Part shown: positions 1 to 7,556 of the stretch, in pieces
Numbering within the stretch: the stretch's first letter is position 1
Layout of the letters: every line of letters starts with the position of its first letter
Assembly (NCBI GenBank): GCA_964588665.1
Contig: CAZPQQ010000073.1
Span: forward strand, 1 to 16,056
Reading direction: 5' to 3'
Length of the DNA: 16,056 nucleotides
Origin: UBA2160 sp964588665
Lineage (GTDB): Bacteria > Chloroflexota > Dehalococcoidia > Lucifugimonadales > UBA1123
Translations under genes and position numbers: made by a program
The notes under the pieces: generated by a model
The model's database searches: none
What the model was told of the DNA's origin: nothing
Seen by the model: the letters and a program-made list of their open reading frames with translations, nothing else

Positions 1-93
1 ACCCTCCCCCACGGACGTCCGTACGGTTGCCCGTGATTCGGCCTCCGAACGGGAATGCCGTTGTTCAGAATGACCGGTTTGGGCAGGCGAACC

Positions 94-1179
94 CTAGACG
101 GCGGCATCCCGGGGCATCTGTGCGATCTCGGACACGCTGGTCAGTCCGTTCAGGCTCACCATCAGGGCGAGTTGCCGGTTGATGCTCCGTACGATGCCAG
201 GGCCTTGGTAGATCAACGCCGTGAGAAGCTGCACCGTGTCGGCGCCGGCCAGCAGGGCGTTCCAGGCGTCTCGACCCGAGAACACGCCGCCGCAGGCGTT
301 GATGGCAATTGAATCGCCCACGACTGCTCGAGTCTCGCTTACCATTCGGAGCATGTCGCGATAGACCAGCCTGCCGCTGAGACCGCCCACCCCGACGGCG
401 AGCTCGGGGTCGCGCACCGGTCGCGTGTTGGCGACGGTCAATGCATCGACGCCTTGCTCGACGCAGACGCTGGCCAATCCAAGCACCAGTTTTCTGGCGT
501 CATCGTCATCTCGGCTGCCGCCGGCCTGCGGAAAAGGAGGCATCTTTACGAACAACGGGCGCTCGCGGTCGGCGTTAATGTCAGTCAGCAGTTCGGTCAA
601 TGCTCCCACATCGTGGAACGCGCGGAGCCCGGCGGTGTTTGGCGAGCTGATGTTCACCTCAATTGCCGATGCCACCGGCTCCAGTTCTCGATGGCACGCG
701 ACGATTTCGGCGACCGTTTCTCCTGACACGCTGACGACCGCGGGAGCGCGGGCCGGGCCGCCCCTCCCGGCGAGGTGCATCGCCGCATTTCCGACTCCTT
801 TGCCTGGAAATCCGAGAGAGTTGACCAGCGACTCCTGTCGCTCGTATCTGAGAATCCTTGGGCTGGGGTTGCCGGTCCTTGGCGACAGGGTCACGGTGCC
901 GCCGACCACGTAGCCGAATCCGAGCGCGGCCAGCGATCCGAGTCGCTCGCAGTCTTTGTCGTAGCCGGCCGCGAGCCCGATCGGACTCCGCATGTCGATT
1001 CCGGCCACGGTGGTTCTGAGCGAAGGGTGGGCGTATTCCAGATAAGGCTCCAAGAACTTCCAGACGGGCGTCAGTCGGAGCGCTTCGTCCGCGAGCTTTT
1101 GGGCGGTCTCAGGGGGAAGCCTGAACAGCAGTGGCCGAATCAGATCCCGATAGGTGTTTGGGTTAAGTAATAGCGCCAT
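94..1179 (-). CDS. pyrD: Dihydroorotate dehydrogenase, class 2 (quinone-dependent)
   Basis: The 361-residue product oxidises dihydroorotate to orotate in de novo pyrimidine synthesis and passes electrons through FMN to membrane quinone. The N-terminal helical extension (about residues 1-50, with FRLPPETAQKLA) is the membrane-associating part that marks class 2. The FMN barrel shows AAGYDKD (70-76), GGTVT with GNPSPR (93-108), NSLGFPGKG (120-128), EVNISSPNTAGLR (174-186) and VKMPPF (211-216). It also shows NACGGVFSGRDA (294-305) and a phosphate-binding GADTVQLLTALIYQGP (312-327). Ser179 sits where class 2 enzymes carry the catalytic base; class 1 enzymes have Cys there. Length is close to the usual 335-365. 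The ATG at 1179 gives the family N-terminus MALLLNPNTYRDLIRPLLF. It is the last gene of a minus-strand run, 24 nt after the recombinase-family gene, so it is probably co-transcribed with it. Function is very secure. Confidence 0.96.
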   Translation of the reverse strand: MALLLNPNTYRDLIRPLLFRLPPETAQKLADEALRLTPVWKFLEPYLEYAHPSLRTTVAGIDMRSPIGLAAGYDKDCERLGSLAALGFGYVVGGTVTLSPRTGNPSPRILRYERQESLVNSLGFPGKGVGNAAMHLAGRGGPARAPAVVSVSGETVAEIVACHRELEPVASAIEVNISSPNTAGLRAFHDVGALTELLTDINADRERPLFVKMPPFPQAGGSRDDDDARKLVLGLASVCVEQGVDALTVANTRPVRDPELAVGVGGLSGRLVYRDMLRMVSETRAVVGDSIAINACGGVFSGRDAWNALLAGADTVQLLTALIYQGPGIVRSINRQLALMVSLNGLTSVSEIAQMPRDAAV

Positions 1180-1203
1180 GAATTGTCACCGGTGGAATGT
1201 AGT

Positions 1204-2556
1204 TTAGGTTTCGACGCGGACCGTTTCGTCGTTCACAACGACGCGGGCCATATGTGTTTGGAGGAAATCGCGCCGGGAGTCGAAATCGAGGTCATCCCAG
1301 CTTTGCAGGGTTTCGCCCGCGTCGACGGGATTCTGGGCTCGTTGGGCTGATGCCCGTGTGCTGTCGAGTTCGCCGAGGTATTGGGCCAGCACGTCGACGT
1401 CGGTCGCGCCTCGGGCCGTGCGACGCATCGCCTGCACGAAGCGTCGCTCCGCCTGGCGCACCCGCTCTTCCCACGACGACTGGAGGTCAGGCTTTTCGTC
1501 ATCGGCCGGCTCGGGCTCGATGCCGGCCGATTTGGCCTGGAGAACGAGACTGATCTGGGAAACCACCGCGCCTTCCAGCATCGGCGCCCGCCACGTGTGG
1601 TAGCCGCACACGCTCTGGTTGTTTCTGGATTGGCACTGGTAGTATCGGTAAACGCCTCTCTGGCGTTTGCCGTCCTTGTTTCGCCAGGACTGGCGTCGGG
1701 TGACTCCCATCATCTTGTTGCCGCAATAGCCGCATTGCGCGAGTCCGGACAACAAGAACGGTTCCGCGCTCGAGATGCGTCCGACGGGCCGTCGCGACCG
1801 GGTGGTGTCCTGAGCCTCGCGGTAGACCGGCGGAGGAATGATAGGCTCGTGCGCCTTGGGCAATCTCAGGCCGAACCGCGAGTACGTGCCCATGTAGGCT
1901 GGATTTCTGAGCATGTCCCGGATGCTGACCATGTTCCAATTGCCGCCGCGACGAGTCTTGATGTCGCGTTCGTTCAGTTGCTGGACGATCAGCCGCAGCC
2001 CCAATCCGTCTTTGGTGTAGAGCCTAAAGATCAGCTCGACCACCGGCGCTTCTTGCTTGACTATCGTGAGACTGCCGTCGTCGCCGTTGCGGTAACCGAA
2101 CGGAGGCCTTCCCAGCCCTTTTCCTCGGAGAGCACGGGCCTGCATCGACTCCTTGATCTTGGCGCTGCGGGTCTTCGAGATGCCGGTTACGCCCAGGATG
2201 TGGAACGCGTTCTGGAGCGGATCCGGGTACTCTTCGTCGTCACAGGTGACTTTCGCCCCGATGCCTTCCAGCTCCAGAAATGACCGGGCAACCGACTCGA
2301 GATCGGCGCCGATGTGGCCTGCGTTTGGGATCACAATGAGGTAGTTCGTGCCCGAGTCCCCGATATATTCGACCATATCTTTGTACCGGGGGTAGGCGTC
2401 GGATCCCGATGCGTTCAGGTCGCCGAACGTCTTCACCGGCTGATGGAAGAAGAGATCGCAATACTCGTTGAAGGCTTCTTCGAACTCGAACTGAGACGGG
2501 ACGGGCTCAGATTGCGATGGGGGAGCGTTGGTCCGAAAATATCCGATGGCTTGCAT
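1204..2556 (-). CDS. Serine recombinase family protein with degenerate catalytic domain
   Basis: The 450-residue protein has the three-part layout of a large serine recombinase. A resolvase-like N-domain spans about 1-135. A recombinase DNA-binding domain spans about 145-255 (GLGRPPFGYRN, LNERDIKTRRGGNW, IRDMLRNPAYMGTY). A zinc ribbon follows with Cys275, Cys278, Cys308 and Cys317, then a coiled coil (about 360-405) and the usual short C-terminal strand segment. The N-domain is abnormal. The motif that normally reads Y-x-R-V-S reads YFRTNAP, so Asn10 replaces the nucleophilic Ser. The arginine pair of the normal DRLGR motif is absent (IVIPNAGHIGAD, 74-85). Strand transfer by the standard mechanism is therefore unlikely, although the DNA-binding half looks intact. 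The ATG at 2556 lies 7 nt after the stop of the zinc-ribbon gene and pyrD starts 24 nt after its end, so it sits inside a housekeeping operon. It may be a domesticated DNA-binding protein or a decayed integrase. Family is secure; function is unknown. Confidence 0.88.
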   Translation of the reverse strand: MQAIGYFRTNAPPSQSEPVPSQFEFEEAFNEYCDLFFHQPVKTFGDLNASGSDAYPRYKDMVEYIGDSGTNYLIVIPNAGHIGADLESVARSFLELEGIGAKVTCDDEEYPDPLQNAFHILGVTGISKTRSAKIKESMQARALRGKGLGRPPFGYRNGDDGSLTIVKQEAPVVELIFRLYTKDGLGLRLIVQQLNERDIKTRRGGNWNMVSIRDMLRNPAYMGTYSRFGLRLPKAHEPIIPPPVYREAQDTTRSRRPVGRISSAEPFLLSGLAQCGYCGNKMMGVTRRQSWRNKDGKRQRGVYRYYQCQSRNNQSVCGYHTWRAPMLEGAVVSQISLVLQAKSAGIEPEPADDEKPDLQSSWEERVRQAERRFVQAMRRTARGATDVDVLAQYLGELDSTRASAQRAQNPVDAGETLQSWDDLDFDSRRDFLQTHMARVVVNDETVRVET

Positions 2557-2563
2557 GAGCTGG

Positions 2564-3265
2564 TTAGTTGACCACCAAGATCCGGCTGCAACTCCCGCAT
2601 TGGACGATGTCTTTGCTAGAGCGGATCGCCTGCAACTCGGACCGCGCCAGAGCTATTCGGCACCCTTGGCAGGTGTCCCGCTTCACGAGCGCCACGGCTT
2701 GTCCTCCGCGCATTTTCGCGACCGTGGCGTATGTTGCCATCGCTATTGGCGGGTACTCGACAACCATGTCTTCCCGACGCTCGTACAGCACCGGAAGCTC
2801 GGCCGTCAAAATTTCCCGGGACGCCTGGAGCTCGACGAGTTCGTTCTCCCTGTGGGAGTCGATCGACTCGAATTTCGCCTGCGCTCGATCCCTGTGTTCT
2901 TGAGTTTCATCGGTGTCGACCATGATGGTCAGCAGCGTGTCTTCCTGTTCGGAGTGTTGTTGCTGCAGCGCCGCCTTTTCGTCCTCGATGGCCTCGAGCT
3001 CGCGAGCACTGGTTATCATGCCGCTGTAAGCACGATTGTCCATGGCGGCCAACTTTTGCTCGGTCTGTTGAACCGCGCCCTCGGCCACGCGGCCCGCGGG
3101 TCCCAACTCCCCGAGTTTGGCATCGAGTCCCGCCAATAAGTTCTGGGCGGCGATTCGTTCGGAATCGTCGGCCAGTCTGCCGTTCACATCGGCCAATTCT
3201 TGCTCGTGACTCTGAATGTCCCAGTCGAGCAGTTGGAGATCGTAAAGCTGTCTAACAGAGAACAT
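2564..3265 (-). CDS. C4-type zinc-ribbon coiled-coil protein
   Basis: The 233-residue protein has a long Gln/Glu-rich coiled coil (about residues 5-165) followed by a C-terminal zinc ribbon. Its ligands are Cys199-x2-Cys202 and Cys223-x2-Cys226. This is the layout of the C4-type zinc-ribbon family (PF02591 type), widespread in bacteria and proposed to bind nucleic acid, ribosomes or partner proteins. The exact role is not settled. The N-terminus MFSVRQLYDLQLLDWDIQ matches the family opening, in which an L-x-x-L-Q-x-L-D pattern begins within ten residues of the start. I therefore prefer the ATG at 3265; a GTG at 3277 would add four residues (MRLT). No strong Shine-Dalgarno precedes either. It is the first gene of the minus-strand run, with the recombinase-family gene following after 7 nt. 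It is divergent from pyruvate kinase across a 385-nt gap. Confidence 0.87.
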   Translation of the reverse strand: MFSVRQLYDLQLLDWDIQSHEQELADVNGRLADDSERIAAQNLLAGLDAKLGELGPAGRVAEGAVQQTEQKLAAMDNRAYSGMITSARELEAIEDEKAALQQQHSEQEDTLLTIMVDTDETQEHRDRAQAKFESIDSHRENELVELQASREILTAELPVLYERREDMVVEYPPIAMATYATVAKMRGGQAVALVKRDTCQGCRIALARSELQAIRSSKDIVQCGSCSRILVVN

Positions 3266-3650
3266 GGTCAGACGCACCGTCAGTCATCGATGGATTTGGG
3301 TTCCCATTGTAAACGATATGCATGCCCTCCGCGTTGGGAAAAATCGGTCTCGGAATGCCGACATGCGGCGCCTTCGGAGTGCATCCTGTCTGTTGGCTGG
3401 CGCCAGACCTGCGGCGAGGAGAGCATTGGCCAGAGGACGGCTCGATTGAACGGATGCGTCGCGTATCCGTCTGTGCCGAACCGTCGTCAGCGATCGGAAA
3501 ACCGCCGCCCAGCCGATAGGCGGTATGACAGCGGTGTTGGCCGTTCGCGTGCCGGTCGTATCGATGCCTGTTTCAGTGGTGACCACCGATGAATTGATGT
3601 AGTATGGAACTGTTCTAGAGCGGCACGTCTATGCATGGAACGGCAACCTG
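3266..3650. other. Divergent intergenic region, zinc-ribbon gene / pyk
   Basis: These 385 nt separate two divergent transcription units and must carry promoters for both. On the minus strand TACAAT (3306-3311) is a good -10 match about 40 nt before the zinc-ribbon start, but no convincing -35 lies 16-18 nt upstream. On the plus strand TAGTAT (3600-3605) is a possible -10 for pyk, with only a weak -35 (TGGTGA, 3577-3582). The 11-nt odd palindrome GTGGTGACCAC (3576-3586) overlaps it and could be a regulator site. Short open frames cross the region, but none has a ribosome site or recognisable protein. I looked for RNase P RNA and tRNA signatures and saw none. Confidence 0.45.
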
Positions 3651-5117
3651 ATGAACGCACTTGGCAACACCATCGCCAAGCCCAAAACCAAGATCGTTTG
3701 TACGCTTGGTCCTTCAACGGCCTCGGACGAGACCATCAGAGGTCTCATCGTCAACGGCATGAGCGTTGCTCGGTTGAACTTGAGCCATGGCTCTCCTGAG
3801 ACTCACCGAGCGGCAATCAACCAGGTGCGGGCGGCTTCGGACGAGTTGAACACGCCCGTCGGCATCATGATCGACGTGCCGGGCCCCAAATACCGAACCG
3901 GGTATCAAGATCCCGGCGTTCTCGACCTGGTCGCAGGGGCCGCCATTACTCTGACCAGCAGAGAGGTCCGAGGCAATCCCAAGCTCCTCAGCGTCACGCC
4001 TTACGGCATCCATCGTGACGCCGTTGTTGGCGGCGCCGTCCTCGTCGACGACGGCAATGTAAAACTCGTCGTCCAGGAGATCTCCAGCGAGGACGTGATC
4101 TGTCAGGTCACATTTGGCGGTCGAGTGACCGAGCGCCGAGGAGTGGCCATCCCGGGCAAGGCGCCGGACCTGCCATTTCTGGACGACCGCGCCAAAGACG
4201 GCTTGAGTCTAGCTGCCACTGTCGGCGCGGACTTCATCGCTTTGTCCAACGTAACGCGGGACGCCGACGTAACCCTCGCACGCGAAATGCTGAGAGAGCA
4301 CGGACCCGAGCCGTACATAATTTCGAAGATCGAAACGGCTGAAGCCCTAGACAACTTCAGCGAGATCTTGGATGCGTCGGACGCAATCATGGTGGCGCGC
4401 GGCGACATGGGTGTTGAGGTGCCGCTTGCGCGGGTTCCCGTCATCCAGAAACAGCTCATCGCAGAGTGCAACCGTGGAGGCAAGCCGGTCATCACCGCCA
4501 CGCAGATGCTGGAGTCGATGATCAAGTCGCCGACGCCTACCAGGGCCGAGGTCACGGACGTCGCAAACGCGATCTACGACGGCACCGATGCCATCATGCT
4601 CTCGGGCGAAACCGCTGCCGGGGGCTACCCGGTGCAGGCGGTCGAGACGATGAGGGACGTGGCTCTGCAAACGGAGGCCGCCCTCCCGTACGCGACAATG
4701 ATTCGCGACAAATACACGGACGTCGAAGATCAAACCGACGACGCAATCAGCTATGACGCCTGCCGAACGGCGTTCCAGCTCAAGGCAAGCGTGATTGTTG
4801 CATTCACCGAGTCTGGGTCGACGGCGGGCCGTGTGTCCCAATTCCGCCCTGAGGCGCATATTTTAGCGCTGACCCCGTCGGAACGGGTCCGTAAACAGCT
4901 AACCCTGAGATGGGGCGTCACGCCTCTCATCGTGGGCGAACTCGAGTCGGTCGACGACTTTTTCGCCGTAGGCGAGGAGTGCGCGCTGAAATCGGGTTGG
5001 ATCGAAGGGCAAGGCAAGGTAATCTTAGTCGCGGGCGTTACGATAGGCTTAGTCGGAGGCACGGACCTGCTCCATGTGATGAACGTGCCCTCCGGACGCG
5101 CATCCGAATCCGCCTAG
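3651..5117 (+). CDS. pyk: Pyruvate kinase, predicted K+-independent type
   Basis: The 488-residue enzyme transfers phosphate from phosphoenolpyruvate to ADP, the last step of glycolysis, in the cytoplasm. Motifs in order are KTKIVCTLGPS (12-22), RLNLSHG (41-47), IDVPGPKYRTG (74-84), the B-domain (about 85-180), ISKIE with catalytic Lys226 (224-228) and VARGDMGVE (248-256). ITATQMLESM (281-290), TRAEVTDVANAIYDGTDAIMLSGETA (297-322) and the C-terminal allosteric domain (about 360-480) follow. There is no extra C-terminal PEP-utiliser domain. Lys80 stands where K+-dependent enzymes have Glu117 (rabbit muscle numbering) and Val76 replaces Thr113, the signature of K+-independent pyruvate kinases. 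The usual SF in the IALSF motif reads SN (199-200). The ATG at 3651 has only a weak upstream purine tract. The cysS fusion follows after 65 nt with no terminator between them, so co-transcription is likely. Confidence 0.96.
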   Translation: MNALGNTIAKPKTKIVCTLGPSTASDETIRGLIVNGMSVARLNLSHGSPETHRAAINQVRAASDELNTPVGIMIDVPGPKYRTGYQDPGVLDLVAGAAITLTSREVRGNPKLLSVTPYGIHRDAVVGGAVLVDDGNVKLVVQEISSEDVICQVTFGGRVTERRGVAIPGKAPDLPFLDDRAKDGLSLAATVGADFIALSNVTRDADVTLAREMLREHGPEPYIISKIETAEALDNFSEILDASDAIMVARGDMGVEVPLARVPVIQKQLIAECNRGGKPVITATQMLESMIKSPTPTRAEVTDVANAIYDGTDAIMLSGETAAGGYPVQAVETMRDVALQTEAALPYATMIRDKYTDVEDQTDDAISYDACRTAFQLKASVIVAFTESGSTAGRVSQFRPEAHILALTPSERVRKQLTLRWGVTPLIVGELESVDDFFAVGEECALKSGWIEGQGKVILVAGVTIGLVGGTDLLHVMNVPSGRASESA

Positions 5118-5170
5118 TCGAGGCCGTCACGGCGGGCGATCCGGCGAAATCATTACGGCTGAGAGCCACT

Positions 5171-5176
5171 GGAGAG
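5171..5176 (+). promoter_or_regulatory. Ribosome binding site deciding the TTG start of cysS
   Basis: GGAGAG lies 6 nt before the TTG at 5183. No ATG or GTG in frame gives a full N-terminus: the next in-frame Met lies in the KMYSCGP motif, where loss would remove the first catalytic strand. This supports TTG as the start. Confidence 0.7.
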
Positions 5177-5182
5177 CATTAG

Positions 5183-7369
5183 TTGCTAAGCGTTTACAAC
5201 ACCCTCACGAAAAACCTTGACGAAGTGGCGCCCATAGAGCCGGATGTTGTCAAGATGTACTCCTGCGGCCCCACAGTCTACCGCGACGCCCACATCGGCA
5301 ATCTTCGATCCTACCTGATGGCAGATTGGATCCGTCGGGCTCTGGAGTACCAAGGGTTGGAAGTCCAACACATCAAGAACATCACGGATGTGGGCCACAT
5401 GCGTCAAGAGGTGTTGGAGCAGGGCGAAGACAAGGTCATCGCCGCCGCTCTGGCCGAAGGCAAGACCCCCGCCGAGATCGCGCAGTTCTACACCGACAGA
5501 TTCCTGGCCGACGAGGCAAGCCTCAACATCATCCGCGCAATGGAATTTCCGAAGGCGACCGATCACGTCCCCGAGATGTTGGAGATCGTCGAAGACCTCG
5601 TGGCCAAGGGCATTGCCTACGAAGTCGAAGGCAACGTGTATTTCGAGGTGTCCAAATTCCCCGAGTACGGCAAACTGTCCGGCAACAAACACGAAGCCGA
5701 ATTGCTCGAAGCCGTTCGGGTCGAAGCCGATCCCAACAAGCGCGACCCCAGAGACTTCACACTGTGGAAGAGCGCCGAGGAGGGCCGCGAGATCAAATGG
5801 CCCAGCCCATGGGGAGAGGGCTTCCCGGGTTGGCACATCGAGTGCTCCGCGATGTCGATCAAGTACTTGGGCAGGCGCTTCGACATCCACACCGGCGGCG
5901 TCGACAACATCTTCCCTCATCACGAAGGCGAGATCGGGCAGAGTGAGGCCTACGTGGGCGAGCCGGTCGTCAACACCTGGGTGCATGGACAACACCTCCT
6001 CGCCGACGGCGTCAAGATGGCCAAATCCGCCGGGAACTCGTTCATCTTATCCGATTTCGAAAATCAGGGGTTGGAGCCGCTGGCGTTCAGATACCTCTGC
6101 ATGACAGCCCGGTACCGGACGCGGCTCAACTTCACGTTTACGGCGCTCAAAGCCGCCCAGCGCGGGCTGCAGCGGCTCAGGAATCGGGTCTGGGAGTGGT
6201 CGGAGTCGTCGCAGTCTTCAGGCGACGACGGAAGCGCGGTCGAAGAGTGGACCGGTAAGTTCCTGGACCGGGTGAACGACAACCTTGACCTGCCGGGAGC
6301 TTTGGCTCTGACTTGGGAAATGGCCAGGTGCGATCTGCCGGGTCAGACCAAGCTGAAGATCGCACGGCAATTCGATCATGTGCTCGGCCTCGACCTGTAT
6401 GCCGCGGGGGCCGGAAGTAAAGCGCCGGACGACATCGCGTCGAGGATCGACGAGCGAGCGGCGCTCAGGAAGACCGGCGACTACATCCCGGCCGACCGAA
6501 TTCGAGGTCAACTCGCCGAGGAGGGCTACGACCTCCAGGATAGGCGCGACGGCACAAAGGTTCGGGTCAAGGCTCAGTGGGAGATGACCGAGCAGCAGCG
6601 AGACACGGTCTCCTCGTCGGCCGAAGTGCCCTCGTTGATCGACATGGATGACGCGTTCGACTTCACGATTGCTGTTGTCGCGAACAACTACGTTGGCGAC
6701 GTCCAGCGTTGCGTCGAAAGCGCACTCAAGTGGGTCGGCGATCGCTCGGCCGAGGTGATCGTCATCGACAACGGATCCACCGACGGCACGCCTGACTGGC
6801 TGGACGAACTCGCCGATGCGCAGCCGGCCGTTCGCGCGATTCACGCCGATCACACGCTCGGCGAAGGCGCGGCCAAGAACATTGCGCTGAAACAGAGCCT
6901 CGGGAAGACCATCGTCATGTTGGACACCAGCGTCGAGCTGGGCGGCGACATCTTCGACCGAATCGAAGAGATGCTCGACGACCTGAACGCCGGCGTGGCG
7001 GGCCCGTTTGGCCTCAGAACCGACGACCTCCACCATTTCCATGACGGGGAGGGCGAAACCGGAGAGATGGACGCGATGCAGGCGTATTGCTTCGCTTTCC
7101 GACGAAGCCGGCTTCGGGACGTAGGGCTGATGCGAGAGAGCTTCAGGTTCTATCGCAACCTGGACATCGACTACAGTTTCCATTTCAAAGAGAAGGGTTA
7201 CACCGTACACGCGGACCAATCGCTCCCCGTGATTTTGCACGAACATCGGGTCTGGAGCGATCTCGCCGAGGGCGAACGCGACGAACTCAGCCGCAAGAAC
7301 TATGGGCGATTTCTCGACAAATGGGGCGAGAGGAAAGACCTGTTGGCGAGCAATCGACCAATCGCGTAA
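5183..7369 (+). CDS. cysS: Cysteinyl-tRNA synthetase fused to a GT-A glycosyltransferase domain
   Basis: The 728-residue protein is far longer than ordinary CysRS (about 460-490). Residues 1 to about 468 form a complete synthetase that charges tRNA-Cys. They include SCGPTVYRDAHIGN, with zinc ligand Cys28 and the HIGH-type motif 37-40. WHIECSAMS supplies Cys221, FPHHEGE supplies His246 and Glu250, and KMAKS (278-282) is a variant of KMSKS. The helical anticodon-binding region follows, ending near DRRDGTKVRVKAQWEM (453-468). After a short acidic linker (469-491), residues 492 to about 715 form a family-2-like GT-A domain. This has a strand (FTIAVV), VIVIDNGSTDGTPDWL (525-540), GEGAAKNIALKQS (560-572), VMLDTSVEL (578-586) and a C-terminal HRVW. 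The reading frame is continuous and the codon use even, so it is a real fusion, not a read-through error that I can detect. It follows pyk by 65 nt and ends 26 nt before a strong terminator. Synthetase function is secure; the substrate of the transferase part is unknown. Confidence 0.94.
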   Translation: MLSVYNTLTKNLDEVAPIEPDVVKMYSCGPTVYRDAHIGNLRSYLMADWIRRALEYQGLEVQHIKNITDVGHMRQEVLEQGEDKVIAAALAEGKTPAEIAQFYTDRFLADEASLNIIRAMEFPKATDHVPEMLEIVEDLVAKGIAYEVEGNVYFEVSKFPEYGKLSGNKHEAELLEAVRVEADPNKRDPRDFTLWKSAEEGREIKWPSPWGEGFPGWHIECSAMSIKYLGRRFDIHTGGVDNIFPHHEGEIGQSEAYVGEPVVNTWVHGQHLLADGVKMAKSAGNSFILSDFENQGLEPLAFRYLCMTARYRTRLNFTFTALKAAQRGLQRLRNRVWEWSESSQSSGDDGSAVEEWTGKFLDRVNDNLDLPGALALTWEMARCDLPGQTKLKIARQFDHVLGLDLYAAGAGSKAPDDIASRIDERAALRKTGDYIPADRIRGQLAEEGYDLQDRRDGTKVRVKAQWEMTEQQRDTVSSSAEVPSLIDMDDAFDFTIAVVANNYVGDVQRCVESALKWVGDRSAEVIVIDNGSTDGTPDWLDELADAQPAVRAIHADHTLGEGAAKNIALKQSLGKTIVMLDTSVELGGDIFDRIEEMLDDLNAGVAGPFGLRTDDLHHFHDGEGETGEMDAMQAYCFAFRRSRLRDVGLMRESFRFYRNLDIDYSFHFKEKGYTVHADQSLPVILHEHRVWSDLAEGERDELSRKNYGRFLDKWGERKDLLASNRPIA

Positions 7370-7395
7370 AATGATGTGCGCTCGAACGCTCGGGA

Positions 7396-7429
7396 ATCGG
7401 CCCCAGCAACCTGGGGCCGATCTTTTTTT
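7396..7429 (+). terminator. Intrinsic (rho-independent) terminator after cysS fusion
   Basis: A perfect 11-bp stem ATCGGCCCCAG / CTGGGGCCGAT (7396-7406 and 7411-7421) closes on a CAAC loop. One C and seven T residues (7423-7429) follow. It begins 26 nt after the stop of the cysS fusion and cleanly separates it from the exchanger gene. Confidence 0.95.
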
Positions 7430-7556
7430 GTGCGCGTTACACGCCATGTCCGATGGCAGTTGCGCTGCGAATCGCAGACCTAACAGAAGCGCCGGGCCAC
7501 ACTCGATCCGTTCACGACGCATCGACGACTTGGGACCATCCGGACAGGAGTGCTGA

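Noticed and set aside
11..22. Perfect 12-bp palindrome ACGGACGTCCGT downstream of pyrD
   Set aside because: It has no T run or spacing typical of a terminator, and a single short GC-rich palindrome is expected by chance in this much sequence.
3278..3650. Possible RNase P RNA or other structured RNA in the divergent gap
   Set aside because: I looked for the conserved GAGGAAAGTC-type and ANAGNNA-type segments and found none. The region is adequately explained as a promoter gap.
5118..5182. Possible terminator between pyk and the cysS fusion (GCCGTCACGGC)
   Set aside because: The stem is only five pairs with no T run, so read-through from pyk into cysS is more likely.
7465..7477. CTGCGA-A-TCGCAG palindrome upstream of the exchanger
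   Set aside because: Six-base arms with a one-base centre occur several times by chance in 16 kb, and no promoter with sound spacing overlaps it.
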